This document shows, piece after piece, positions 34,148 to 47,269 of a stretch of DNA of 64,000 bases. Under the pieces are notes generated by a model, which ran no database searches, was not told the origin of the DNA, and was given only the letters and a program-made list of their open reading frames with translations. The translations under genes and the position numbers were made by a program. Within the stretch, counting starts at the first letter, position 1. Each line of letters opens with the position of its first letter. Origin of the DNA: Saururus chinensis (Eukaryota > Streptophyta > Magnoliopsida > Piperales > Saururaceae); the NCBI GenBank assembly GCA_035235625.1, contig CP141148.1:7435001-7499000 (forward strand), written 5' to 3'.

Positions 34148-37100
34148 CATAAAAAACCTAAAGTTATGCAATTTAATAGAGCATCTTCATTCTTCTAAAC
34201 TATGTAACTTTAAATTTTTGGTCACTAAAAGGTTGTGGGTTCCACTACTACCAAGAACACAAGTGTCAGACAGGGCCTCTTGACTCTTCTGACAGTGATG
34301 TTTGCCGTGCTACAAGTTCGTCCTTGATTTGAAAACTTATAGGAGAAGATGAATAGGACTCCGTTTTAATATTTTTTCCATATCAATGCAATGTTTTTAA
34401 AATTGCTTGTTCAAATCTTTATTAGTTTTGAAAATTTGTTCTTCTTTCCTTTTCTATCATTCAATGGTCAGGGAATCCCAAAAAAATGACTATGGGTTGG
34501 CGGCCATAAAAAGGTTACATAACATGGGTGACCCTATAAAAAGCAGAATGTTTGAATTTTTTCAATACCTAAAAAAATTTAAAATTAGGGGAGCCTTCCA
34601 AATTTCATGGATGTGAAGATAGGCTACCATGGGACAAATTAAGATTGAGGGTAAATAAACAGATGAAAATGTATGCATCAAATTCTCTTATTATTTGTTT
34701 GAGACCCGCAATTTTAATTATCATGTCTAAATCTGATTTCTATTGAAATTCATGAAGAGGCAGAAGTTCAGCTTCTAATTACAGAACTTAATCTAACCAT
34801 ATTGGTCGAGGACCTACTTTATATTATTATTTTTTATGTCGTATCCAACACATGAAATGAATGGAAACGGACACAAATGCATGTTCTAGCTAGTTCTCTA
34901 TGTTCCTTGTATGAAGTTAGTTGAATAGGACCAATATGTTTTTGGATCATATGCTTGTAACCGGACTTTTTATTCCGCCCGATCGAACCCACCCTGAACG
35001 AAGACAAAAAATAAAAAACCAACGCCACACATCAGCCTCATGTCTAGTTAACCAGAACAAATCCGGTTTGATACAGGGTGTTAAATCCAGTACATACACA
35101 AGTATGTAGCTACAGTAACTTACCTGTAATTGCTAATTATTGTGACGAAAAAAGTTCATGCATTTTGCGGTTTTGTTAAGGTGAGAATGGTGGTGCTTGT
35201 TCATGTTTAATTGTGAAAGTAAATAATGCATGGCTAAACAAATTCTTGCATCTCCGTCACATGTTTCACAGTTAAAAAAAAGAGTTCCTAAATACCAGTT
35301 GGAATAAGCCCACTATTTCTATATATCACTTTCAAATTTTACTTTATTCTCTCCAACTCAAATTTTAAATTGAAATACTAGTTCTGCATTTGCCACAATC
35401 GCCTACAACAAATACTGAGCACATTTATTTAACCAGGCATATTTGGCATGAAAACTATATCTGGGTCCCCATCTGGTTTTTATACAAGACACAGAGAGCC
35501 TGCCTTTGCAGGTTGTAATAACTGGGAGATGCAGACGGGAGGAGGAAGGTAGATTTTTAAGAGGGCCTCGGTTGAATTTTTGTGGCTTCAATTCCTTCTT
35601 CTCCAACGTTTTTCAATGTTGAGATATTGGTGGGAACTAAAACATTACATTAAAGTTTTGGTAACGATGGAGGCCAGCTTTCAATGATAACTTGAAGATC
35701 CATTCTTAGGTGTCATAAGTGGTCAGTACTTTTACCCCTCTTTTGACAGCCAAACTGTCGTCTCGCGTCTTCTTACGAGCCCTTCGATTGCTATTCACCA
35801 CGCCCTGTCCAGCGTGGCCGTACGCTTTTTATTTTTTCAATCTTTCAAACGGAGAAATTTGGACAGGCATGCTTTCTTATTTGACCACATGCGCTTATCG
35901 ACTGGACAGCTACTCCCGCTCTGTCACTGTGGGTCTAGGAAAGATGACGTGAAATAAATCCCCGGTATTTTTCTTAAATGACGGATGTATCCCCGACAAG
36001 GATGATCGTTAGCACCCAACGTGTCCTTTCAGCCGACCTGGTGACACTGTAAACGTTCTTGTATTATTATAGTGATAATATTGCCTTTTATTTAAAATTC
36101 TTCCATAATTTGGTGAAACAAAATAAGTCCGAACTGACTTTGATTTTCACCGCCTCTCAACTATTCTGATCCTAAAGAAATCTCATTCTCTCCTCTACTG
36201 AGGATAATTTGGAATACTCATTTCTCTTCTGCTTAATTTGTAAGTAAAGAAACGATTGTACAAAAGCGTAGAATATTTTTAAGTCATTCCTTCTTGTGTA
36301 ATTGACAGCACAATCATTCGTTCCCATGTAAGATGAAATAATAAAGGAAAAAAAGGTTAATCTACAAATCTAAATATACCACATTCTTTTAGGCTTGGAC
36401 AATTAGCTCACATTAGTAATCAAGCTTCCAATGTATTTCTCCATAGTTTTGTTTCTTAGTATTAGACCTCACTTGGAGTTTAATGAGGCTAGCATTTTGA
36501 TATTGGGAGAGTAGACGCGAAAGAGGGGAATTATATCTTAGTCAAATTATTTTCTCCTTTCAATAAAAGAAGGTAAAGGAGCTAATTAGATTACTCCCTC
36601 CGTCATAATTAATAACTCCATTTGGCAAAATAATTTATTCTATACTATTAGCTTCATTTATTTTAATTTAAGTGGATAAGTACTTGAAAAAGAGTATTAT
36701 AAGCTTATTTTCTCATTTCAATAAAAATCGCTATTTTTTCAGATGTAGCTATTAAAATAGGATTAAGGGTTTATATCTTACACGTCTTCGCTCTTTTCAA
36801 GTTTTCTATAGTCTACTTAATGTAATAGTCACTCCTGTATAACTCACAATGCAGGTAATGGTTAGAGGTTAACATCCCATAGTGAAATGATGTACAGGAA
36901 TCTTAACAAGTAATGTTGTGAAAAATGATTGATGTGTGCTCCCTGCAGTATAATATGTCTCAAATTGTCTTATGTATATCATTATTTCATGAAGGTAAGT
37001 GCTTTTTAATTATGGTGATTAAGATAGAACAATAATGTAGTTGTGAAATATGAAACACAAGGCAACTACCTGTGATTTTTGTATGATATTCTTATGTATT

Positions 37101-37274
37101 TAATTAATTATTAATCTATGTTTGAAATAAAAAAAATATTATATATTTATGATTATCTACAAGTTCTTGATGTCTTGAATGTATACATATGATTGTTATT
37201 CGAAGTGCAAACTAACTTCTTTAATAATGATAGTATTACTGAGTAATAAACTCAGGATAAGTATAAATTATATT
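34146..37274. other. Flank X of the duplication, copy 2; no gene recognised
   Basis: Collinear with 23,245-26,459. The small frames at 34,407-34,616 and 34,921-35,109 are counterparts of those in copy 1 without a known family. The segment 35,690-36,020 differs from copy 1 by insertions and deletions. Confidence 0.5.
36594..36769. mobile_element. Stowaway-type MITE in copy 2
   Basis: Starts CTCCCTCCGTCATAATTAAT after TA and ends at an inverted ATAGGATTAAGGG. Orthologous to 25,770-25,948. Its left terminus is closer to the Stowaway consensus than that in copy 1. Confidence 0.8.
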
Positions 37275-38640
37275 TAATTTTTTATAACTTTTGAGGCATC
37301 AATAGGTTGGTGTCTTTGCCAATAAAGTTCTTGGTCACTATCGGTAAGGTTCGACACATTGGTTACTTCACCAATGAAGCACCAGATTGACTATTAGTAG
37401 GCCATTGATACATGAGTGTTCTAGATGTAGCTTATCAATGGGGTTGAAACTATACAAAGAAGCTATTTTATGCAATTTTTGAGATGGTTATGCACCAAAA
37501 CTTGGTTATTCCTCTCTCATATACATTTTTTGACAATCCTTGACCCAAATTATTGGGAATCTTTAACTTCGGGTCAAAGACAAAGGATTAGGGTGCGTCA
37601 AAGTTTAGAGGAAGAGGGAATTATGGAGACTATTGTATTCAGTGAAAGAAAGATATCTAATTGTTAACCTTGTCACCATAATTTTGTTTTGGAGTGAATG
37701 TATCAAATGAATCAAGATTATTTCTTAGTATAAAAGCATATAAAAAATTATTATAATATTTATGCCATGAATATGGCTGATATTATGTACTTTTCTATTT
37801 CTTATTGACCATGCGATAGATAAATCATTATTAATCATTATAGGATGGGTGTGTGTGGAAAGGGTTTGTGTTATACAATAATTTGGACCGATTTCAAGGA
37901 ATAAAAAGTTAGTCTCTACTGTCTTTTCAGATCATTGGCACAATCACCGAATGTCAGTGATGACATCGGCGAAGGGACAAAAATGACAGTACTAACACTA
38001 ACACACATTGACGCATTGGCCGGCAGCTGGTCAATGATATGCAATGAGATTGGCAAGTCAATAGAGTGTTGAAGAGGTAGGTTGATTTATGTCATCCCAC
38101 TGTCGATGAAGGTTCAACATATTGGTGGGTTGCCGATGGGTATCAGTGATTGGGCTGACACATTGATGAGTCTACCGATAGTAAATCGGTATTAGGTATA
38201 CTTTTAGCATGAATTATAATATTATATATGATATTAGTAAGTATTATAATGACATGGGTTTATGTGCATAAGAATGCACTTATATGTGATGATGAGCTTG
38301 ATAAGATATTGGTATATGTGCTTGGTTGTTTATTGGATTGTACCCCGGACCAATGGTATGTGACACATAAGGTCGGAGATTCACGTGTCATGTTGACTTC
38401 TTAAGTGAGTCATTTAGCCACCCTAAACCGAAGGTTATGATATAAAAAATGACTATGATCTTCTCTCTCTCTCTCGGGAGGGAGTTAAATAGAGCTGCTC
38501 CTCTAGTGTGTGAGAGGTTCAAATGGACTAGATAATTAAATTATGATTGGTCTAGAGCACCGCAATATAGGACAACAATCATGGTAGTTTAGATCTCTAC
38601 CACCTAGGTCCATGAGTCATTATGGGCCGATGAACTTTGT
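37275..38640 (+). mobile_element. LTR fossil at the end of copy 2 (probably Ty3/Gypsy)
   Basis: Collinear with 26,460-27,262 up to about 38,065. The further part resembles 14,430-14,920, including the GGATTGTACCCCGGAC-like motif near 38,335. A CT run lies at 38,461-38,474. No coding part. Limits are approximate. Confidence 0.5.
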
Positions 38641-39299
38641 TGAGAGGATTATCAGGTGGGGAAAGGATATTAACTCTATTGGACATGAAATTATATTTAA
38701 TATTTCCCTTCTATAATTCGATGAGCCCACTTAGGCCCTTATTTCATCAACTTCACTTCAAATATATATTGCATAGACAACAATGGCCTTGGATGAATAG
38801 TCTCGTACATCTGTATCAATTAATCATCAACCATTCAGGAAGATGTACATAAGGTATTATGTTATATTATCAATCAAAAAAATAATTGCTTCTTTTATAT
38901 AATACACTTGCGTTAGGAAATAAAAAAATGTAGGAAAAAATGCATGTATGTCTAGTAGACACTTAATACATCTACTTACAATGAAATAACAAGCTGCAAA
39001 ATATTGCAATATAAGCCAAAATGTTTCATTGAACTAGCTCAATGTAGACTATAAAATGCCCAACTTTTGACTATTAGATTTTCAACTATCGACTATAACA
39101 TGGCATTCATTGTGTACTCCCAAATTGACAATTGGAACAGGAGGTGTAGAACAGTTAGAAATGCATGGTCCCTCTATTTTTTGAGAAAGGGTTTATATTT
39201 TCCTCTTCTTAGATGGCCTTTGTCATAGAAGAACCTCATTCCTTCTTGTGGAAGTTACTTTTTGGCATATCACTCCTCCTATCTACGTTATCCTCTACA
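38641..39299. other. Possible 3' flank of the minus-strand MULE
   Basis: No coding sequence. GGAAAAAATGCATGTATGTC at 38,933-38,952 faces a loosely similar inverted sequence ending at 43,188 (GGAAATGGCATATACG on the minus strand). This could be the terminal inverted repeat of the MULE at 39,300-42,495, but no matching 9-bp target duplication was seen. Confidence 0.3.
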
Positions 39300-42200
39300 A
39301 CTTGTAAACTACATGTCTACCTATTATGCCATGATTGCTTGCATTTGCTACATTTCACGACACGTGCCTCCTCACCCTTAGATAGAATTCTTTTCTTCTT
39401 CGGTCTGACTATAGCAATTCTTGCATGAGGGGGCATCAAATTATGAAGAACTAGAAGTGTTCCACTAGCTCTTACGAAGTGTTCGGAGTGTTCCACTAGC
39501 ATCAAATTATAAATATCTACCGGAGTGTTCCAATGGCTTTTATGAAAAACTAAATAGATTGCACCATTGTATAGCTATCGCTATGTTTTGGCGTTGTAAT
39601 AATATAAACAATATGTGTAGTGATTAATGGACCTACTCGCACAAGAAGCAAGAACGTAAGTAGGTCCACACTTAGAACCACATTACATGTCCTACGTTCA
39701 AGATTAACATGATCATCAAATGTGGAAGATTTCCTGTAGAAATCATGTGCAATTATAGATAACAAGGAAGATTTCTTGCTAATTTGTATGCCTTTTGAAT
39801 TTCACCTTCAATTCATGATGTTAATGTCCCCACCCATTTTTTCGATGTTGTCCGATGAATAAACCACATCTCTTGTATCTTCAATCGTATGCCTTCAGTG
39901 ATAGCCACAATTGGATACGCACAATGAAGGGCTATCAACTCTCGCAACCATTGGATGTTTTGATGTTATAACTCGTTGCAAAAAAATATACATTAGCCCA
40001 TTTCTCGTATGAAATCCGTGTTAGCCATTGTAAGCCTCTAGAATTTCCCCTCATAGTATGGTTTTTTCCTTTAAAAATCTTCCATTTGGGTAGCTTAACA
40101 GTATGGAGGAAGTGAGGATACAAGCCTAGGTCCTTGAATTTTGTGTGCATGTTTTGTGAGACATGGTAAGCATGTAGGAAAAACAAAGGTACATGTGTAA
40201 GGATTGATGGGTACCGATTGGATTGAGTGACAAGGCCTTCTACATGTCCCAAAGCACTGCTCGAATTTATGAGCACATAATTCCATGTTATATTGTTTTC
40301 AAACTCTATTTGCCAATGCCATAGGATACAAATGGTTGTCCATGTCTAAACCCACTACCAAAAACAAGGTGCTTTTGTATCATCCCTTTAAATGTGTTTT
40401 GTCGATTGCGACAACCCTATGTATGTACCTATCAAGTCCTTGACACATATGCCAAAAGCGACAAAACACCTTCAAAAGAGTTATCCCGACTGTTATACTT
40501 GAAGCTTGTCCTAGTGCCTAGGTTTGCCTGCTCAAGCTCATGTGGATACGCAGGAAGATCTTGATAAGAGCTTTCAAATGTTCCTTGTAATTTATCAATA
40601 GCAATTTCCCTAGCCTTCCATGCTTTATGATAATTGACTTTCACTGCAAACTCTGTATCAAAATCCTTAACTATCTTTAATGGCACATAGCCAACTTGTC
40701 ACTCTACTCGACGATTGACATTCTCTGTAATAACAATGTTTTGCTTGCCAATATTCCATAAAGGTTTAGCACATGTATGAATTGGATTAAAAGTCTTGAT
40801 CTTAAACACTTCACATCCATTTAACCTTAATGCATGTAACCTCCATGGGCATCACTCAATAAGGCATGTAATTATAAACCTAGAATGGTTGGAATTGACA
40901 ACACTGAACTGAAAGTTGTTAAATATTGCGGCATCATCGATGTTGACTAGAAGAGCATGCATGTTTTTGAACTCCATTCCCAGTTCAATTAATCTATGGT
41001 TGATAACCCTTTGCACCATATAACAACTCTGTTAACATATTCATCTTCACCAACTTTGATTGTGTGCACATGGGTTTTGTGTTATTTTGGTTAGCATATA
41101 AAACAAATTACACAGTTGGTGATCTAAAGTGAGAATTACACAATTGTCAAACGACAATGGGAATTCAAACAGCCAATCATTGGACATGTGAAAGTCGACA
41201 GTTAGATATAAGACACTTCACAGTCGACAATCGGAAAAACACACTCAACTTTAGGCCAATTCACAACCACTAGAATTCTAATGTCTTTTTATTTTTTACC
41301 TTCTCACACATATAGGAGATGGGGTCATCAATTCTAAAACATTTATGCTCGGCATTTTCTCTTCATCACTAGATAAATCATACATAAGAACATAAGAAAA
41401 CAATAAAATTAAAGTTATAATAATGTAATTTTTGTATATGGCAATATTTGATGAAATATTGTATAAGGGAAAGAATGGGTTGATCATTGTAGTTAACCTT
41501 TTTGGACCCCTCGCATGAGATTGTGTAACTTGGTGAGGCACTTTAGGCTTCAGACCTTCATCATCCTCACCTTCATTTGTTGCAAGGTCTTCACCGACAC
41601 ATCCATCAGTGTAGTCCATTGACAGATTCTCATATACATCAGGGAAATAGTCATGTCCCACATGCTCATTTTTGTGTGCCCATCCAATTCAGAAAATTCA
41701 ACATCTTGGAATGTATTTGGAACATACTCAGTTCAAGCTTTTAGCGTAACCTAAATTTGGTTGGCCAACACAATAAGTACTATCATTGTCTATTGTCATG
41801 AATGCAACTTGGCACTCCATTCTTCACCTTTTTGTAGGAATTTACCTATCTCATCCATTTCATCATCGCCGCTCAAATTCACTATTGCACAACTTTCTTT
41901 CTCTAGGCTTATAGCCTTGTTATCCCTTTCGACCTTGAATAAAAAATTATATACTGCATCTCTAGCCACATTCACCTCCCCTTTCGCTTTACACAGTTGC
42001 TTCATCCACTTTACACCATCAAAGAACCCATCATATCTGTATGACTCCCTTCCATACCTTAACTTTCAGAATCATTTTGCTTCACCCTCTTTGCACCATC
42101 AATGGGCCCATCACATCCGTATGACTCCTTTCCTATGCCTTTACTACAAGAATCATTTTTACCCTACTTTGCCTTTTAACTTGTGATATAATCAATAGAA

Positions 42201-42495
42201 TCCTAGTCATTTTTTACCTATTGTCTCGCATGAATTGAGACTCCTGTCGTCAGTTTTTCCAATGGAAAAATGTTCATTTGAATAGAAATGGGGTATATGA
42301 AACTTAATTTCAATAAATACTACATTCTTGAATACCCTATCATCTGGTATAAAGTATCCAACAACCCATACATCTAATCTTGCTATGAAAAAATATTAGT
42401 CTAGACTTTGCACCAGTGACATTCTTCATCACAGTGAAATCATATACGCAATCCCAAACACATACCATTAATTTATCTTCTTCTGCTTCCATTTC
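39300..42495 (-). pseudogene. Second MULE transposase remnant, minus strand
   Basis: Read on the minus strand. The N-terminus starts MEAEEDKLMVCVWD near 42,490. An acidic region follows (42,005-41,520), with an intron-like gap near 41,500-41,390. Next is the MuDR DNA-binding domain LGMEFKNMHAL (about 40,990) to CPWRLHALRLNG and NPIHTC (about 40,780). The linker VNYHKAWKAREIAIDKLQGT lies near 40,655-40,595. The MULE catalytic part has AIDKTHLKG (about 40,405), EGLV and LQWLTRISYEKWANVYFF near 40,045-39,990. Then comes YPIVAITEGIRLKIQEMWF (about 39,920), and finally RPKKKRILSKGE and the CX2CX4H knuckle CSKCKQSWH near 39,340. Stops and frameshifts interrupt it, including one in the knuckle. It belongs to a different MULE lineage from the pair at 15-34 kb and has no PMD attached. 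Confidence 0.85.
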
Positions 42496-43819
42496 AACAC
42501 CTTAAAGTATGACAGTCGAAAGACAAAATTTGACACATGACTTTCAAAATTTGAATGACAACGGCCAACAATTGATAGTCAAAAGCTAACCACAAACAAC
42601 TGAATTGGCAACCAACTTCACAAACCTTGAGCGCAATCCATCATGAATAGGTATAGTGTAAAGCAGAAGTACAATCCCTATTCGCACTACGTGAACATGA
42701 ATCCCATACTACTTAGTCATGTTTCACATATTTTAACAGTAATTCACACATGGACATTATGTGCAATATCCATATTGTTGAGTTACTAATATTAATATTA
42801 CCAAGGATCCCATAAGTTATCCATGCTGCCATTTCTGCGACAGAGAAGGGCGATGTGACGAGTTACAATGGTTGAACCCTAAAAAAACATGGCTACTTTC
42901 TTATGCTCCAACCTTTCACTATTGGACTAGCCATGACTCTTCAATGTTCCTCATCATGATGATGTATTTGTAGAGAAATGATTATCATTTTAGGAGGATT
43001 AGAGGAGAAAGTAAAAATCTTGTTATTGAGTACAAGAAATTGACGTGCGAAAATGATATGACATGTGGGCATTTTTGTCAATTATGGCACGTGTGGTAGA
43101 GCTGCCATGTGCATAAGGCTGCTGACTATCGGCTTTCAACTTTTGGTTGTCAACGGTCAAATTTTAAGGATTCGTATATGCCATTTCCTTTCAAATAGAC
43201 ATGCCTAATATGTGAATAACTGATGATATGTGTCTTCATTCAAATATGAAAATACAAGAATACCAAACTTAATTAGCTCCATACCAACACCAATTAAGAA
43301 GTAAAATATTGAATTAAAAAAGTTAAAGTTTAATTGCTACATACCTGACCTAAACACCCAAAGTACAAAGTCTGCGCAACATACAAACAATTTTGGGGAA
43401 AAACCACCACTATTATTCATCTGCCATTTTAGACACATTAATGTCAATGTTAATTATCACACACACTCCATATCCATGAGCACAATCTCATTAGCCACCG
43501 AATGAAATGTGGTAGGCATTGGGATATTAAAATAACTCCCGATTATAATTGATATGCCTTCTAGAGGATGAGTAGGATGTTGCAGATGAGTAATAGGATG
43601 AAATGACAAATTTATTTGACATTACCTCCCATTTCTCTTCCACAACATCCTTCTCATTCGTGTAGAAGGCAGAATAGTAATAATCAGGCATTATTTCAAT
43701 ATCCCAATGTATGGAAAATTTGATGTGATGGTTGATGAGTCTGTGCTCATGGATAAGGAGTGTATATGATGAATAATTTACCTTGTTAATTTTGCCATGA
43801 AGCTAGTTTATGCATAAGT
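42496..43819. other. Upstream flank of the minus-strand MULE
   Basis: AT-rich. Short motifs such as GACTATCGGCTTTCAAC and TTGTCAACGGTC near 43,125-43,165 echo GTCGAC-containing motifs near 39,060, 41,186, 42,507, 46,220 and 48,080-48,125. No gene recognised. Confidence 0.4.
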
Positions 43820-44202
43820 TTTATTTACCTTTCTTGGTCCCTCTTGTGTGATGTATATAAGTAATCTTGAACAATACTATCATCATTTTCAATTTTACAC
43901 CAGGTGTGGAGTCTACCCAATTGTAATGATTTTCAGGTGATCTTCACATGTATACCTGAAAATATCAACATCAAATCACTAAGATTCAATTCCGATAGTC
44001 GAATTCTATCATCAGCTAATCAAGAAACCATTCCAAACCAACCCCCCCAGATAAATCACCATAATTAGTTTTAACTTTAATATGCTTCTACTCTAAATTC
44101 AATGTCTTGGTGTGCATGCATCAAACCACAATTTTACCATCAGCAAAGAACTAAGATTTCATAGGGTTAGGTGCCTACCTCCGGCCAGGTGAAGTTGGAA
44201 GT

Positions 44203-45925
44203 GTAATGACTCAAAAATTCATGGTAAATTTTTTAGTCTTTAATAAAGATGATTTTGGAGATTTTAATAATTTTTTTAGTTAAAGATTTTTTTGTGGTAA
44301 TATGTTATAAGATTATGGTAGAGCATGAAGAATCAAATGTAATGAGTCAAAAAATGTACGAAACGGAGGTTGGGACCGGAATTTATGACTTCGAGAAGCG
44401 TACAAAATAGGTGGGACCTACTTGAAAAGAGCATGATATACTACTTTAAGTGGGTTAGTATCAAAGGATTCATCAATACGAGTCCAACGGTACCAAGAAT
44501 GCACAAAACGGAGATCGGGATAGAAAGATACAAAGGTTTCAAGCTTTATGTTTAAAAAAAACAAGGGGCACGCGCGATCGCGCACATGTGGTGTGTGACG
44601 AACACACTGATGTGCATTCGGGTGCGAGATGAACACTCTGACGTGTGTTCACTGCATGACAAATGTGCTGACATGCATTCGGGCTGCCGTTTTTTGGCGC
44701 CGCCGCCAAAATTGGCTGTGCCGCTGCCTATAAAAGGGGGGTGGGGTGAAAATTGGTTTTCACCCCCAATTCCTCATTCTCTTCTTGTTTTCTCCACTTC
44801 TGAGCCATACTACGTCCGCTTTAACCCGTTCAAAAACCATTTCCTACTAAATCGAGGGTGTTCTTCATAGTGGAAGGGTTATTTTCTTAAACCGATCTCT
44901 CTAAGACCGAGAAAACCTTATATTCCTTCTTGTTTTCTCTATATCTATTTATACTATTTTTGGGTCGTTTCAAGTCCAATTCTACCATTTCAAAAGGCAT
45001 TCTCCACTATAGTGATCATGTTGAACGCTGTGGTGGGGTTATTTTTATCGTCTGAAGCTTCTATATTTACAAATCTTATACCTAAGGTTAAGGTAGGGTA
45101 TTTTAAACTCTAAATAACTGCTTTACTGATCAGAGTCAGTTTCTCTTGAAGTGTTTGATTTAAATATGAGGATGATGTTGATTTAATCGATGAATGGATT
45201 TTTGCTTAAATTATGTGATCATTTTGCTATATATATCAATATGAATTGATTTTGTACGCACTACATAGTGTAGTGGTTTCGTACACTGTTTTGATGCCTG
45301 TTGACAAAAATAATTGGCTAGTGGCACGCACAAGGTGGAGCATCATGGGGAAACTCCTTCCCTTAGTGGCCTCCGTTGTCCCATGAGCGCGGAGGTAGGC
45401 TGTTGGGTGTCGCGGCTTGTGGATCTGATTGGATTTGTGAATTTGTTTTGATTTGATTTTAAAGATGTTTTGCTTAGCATTTCTTTTAGATTTTAAATAA
45501 TCCTACTGAGTATAAATATACTCACGCACCACCAAACTTTGCAGGTGATGCAACGATGGGAGAAGTGAATGAAGAAAAGATTTTCAAATAGTTGTGTGTT
45601 TGCTATGTCAGAAAAATAATGTAAATATATATGACCGATATGTAAAGGCACAATGTGCCAGGATAATTATATTTTTGTATAACTGCTAGCTCTATGTACA
45701 GTAAACTTTGTAATGTATATTAAGCTTATGTAATAAACTTTTTGTTAATATGTTTTAAAATTCTTCGTTGTGCAATTACTCTGACATATTTTACAATGAG
45801 TATAAGATGATAAGAAAAGAAAAATGTTTGGTTGTTTCTCATTAACGGCTGTCAAGTCTGATTATATACTAATTATGCATATTAGATATTATTATTATAT
45901 TACCTAGAAATGGGCGGTCATTACA
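44203..45925 (+). mobile_element. Solo LTR 2 (Ty3/Gypsy, Tekay-like), 1723 bp
   Basis: Starts TGTAATGACTC and ends GGTCATTACA, flanked by GGAAG on both sides (44,198-44,202 and 45,926-45,930). Copy B of the surrounding duplication has no insert at the matching place (about 47,775). Inner landmarks typical of this LTR type are the GCATCATGGGGAAACTCC / CCCATGAGC box near 45,340-45,390 and CCTACTGAGTATAAATATAC near 45,503. No internal coding domain remains. Confidence 0.92.
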
Positions 45926-46603
45926 GGAAGGGCTGAAGGTGCATGCTAAATGACCTTCTCTTAGTGGATCCAAAGCTTTCTCTTATGGGGTTTTTACTTG
46001 GGTGAATGGATTATGGAGGTTAGGATGGGAAGAACAAGCTCGTCGCCAGTATGAAGTGGTCGATTTGACAAGTGGGATTCCAACAATGACAGAAGTGCCG
46101 CTACGGAATTTGGTGCAGAGTAGTCATGATAGGGAATTGAGAGAAGATGAGAAGGCATATTACTTTTTAGGGCTTGTGCTTGGTTTGAGTTATTTAAGGT
46201 CATTTGCTGCTTTCGATTATTAGTTGTCAACTGTCGACTCTTAATGCTCTAGTCTCATTGGAGACATATGAGTATATGGAACTTGGAGAAGAACATTCAG
46301 ACGTATGTTTTTAGCAATTACGTTTTGAATTCACTATAATGAAATAGGGTTTAGGGTTATAATTCACTATAATGAAATTATGGTTTGTCAGTCCTGCGTA
46401 TTCTACACTAATTTTGATTCATAAGTATATGTTGGATACATTTTAGGATGATAGGTTTCCCATATCATATTTCATAACGTTTGGAGATTTTTATGAACAC
46501 GTTTTAACATAGATGTTAAAAGGTTTTGACATTGTGACATATATGCTCAACACACAAATGTGTGATTTTGTAAATCTTGAATCAGATACATGTAGTTGCA
46601 AGA

Positions 46604-46753
46604 GTAAATTTGGAAATTTATATTAATACATACGACAATCAAACCTCTACAATTATCACTATCTGTAAGAGTAATTCTATAAATCTAAAAACTTACATTA
46701 ATAAATATGACAATCGAGCATCTACAATCATCAATGTTTATAATAGTAATTCC
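46604..46753 (+). repeat. 75-bp tandem dimer in copy A
   Basis: Two imperfect units, each reading as 25 residues of the form (V/I)NLxxYINxYDN..STII. The same dimer is present in copy B. In copy A the frame is closed by stops further upstream. Confidence 0.8.
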
Positions 46754-47269
46754 ATGCACCAGTTAGAAGGTCATAATACTCAATAGTCTTCAATCCATAT
46801 GTAGAGACATCTCTTCACACAACAGTGTAGTAACACAAGACATGCACTTCCTTGAAGTAATACACCTTATCATAAGTGCTGCAATATTAAGTCCAATAGC
46901 TTCAAACTAAATTGATTTTTTGTCATTAGATTTTTATTTACCAGTGGAAGAAAAATAGCAAGGAAGAAGCATGTATGGATGTGTTTGTTCCTTTACAAAT
47001 AGCTTCACAATACTCTATTTGGCATTTAATGGCACACACTTATTTCTCATAAGCTGCTCCAAGTGGCACTTAATTACTCCATATCATCAATGTCATGTAC
47101 AAGAACCACACTGGTGTGGCTTTACTTTCATGCACAGTGACACAGGGTAAATGAAAGAAAAGTCATAACAATATGGTGCTTGTACTCGACATCGTCAATA
47201 TGGAGTTGTTTTTTCCACTTGGTGCAACATATGAGACAGAAGTGTGTGCCCTGAAATGCTTATCATTTT

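Larger units (their letters stand above)
29185..38065 (+). repeat. Tandem segmental duplication, copy 2 (about 8.9 kb)
   Basis: Collinear with 14,940-27,262 apart from the solo LTR in that copy. Copy 2 continues leftward into MULE 5' sequence that copy 1 lacks, and rightward (38,066-38,600) into LTR sequence that resembles the DNA left of copy 1. The repeat unit is therefore flanked by related LTR pieces, which could have provided the homology for unequal exchange. Confidence 0.9.
43820..47265 (+). repeat. 1.75-kb tandem duplication, copy A (carries solo LTR 2)
   Basis: Without the inserted LTR this interval is collinear with 47,270-49,085. Shared landmarks include GTTAGGTGCCTACCTC, the GGTGAAGTTGGA site of LTR insertion, a 75-bp dimer and GTATGGATG near the right end. 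Divergence is larger than in the 8.9-kb duplication, so it is older. The nature of the unit is unknown; it may be MULE-related flanking DNA. Confidence 0.8.

Noticed and set aside
39213-39428. Plus-strand frame of 71 codons
   Set aside because: It is the opposite strand of the MULE C-terminal zinc-knuckle region.
46002-46223. 73-codon frame and its antisense partner in copy A
   Set aside because: The counterpart in copy B (47,919-48,128) is in a different reading and shares no peptide.
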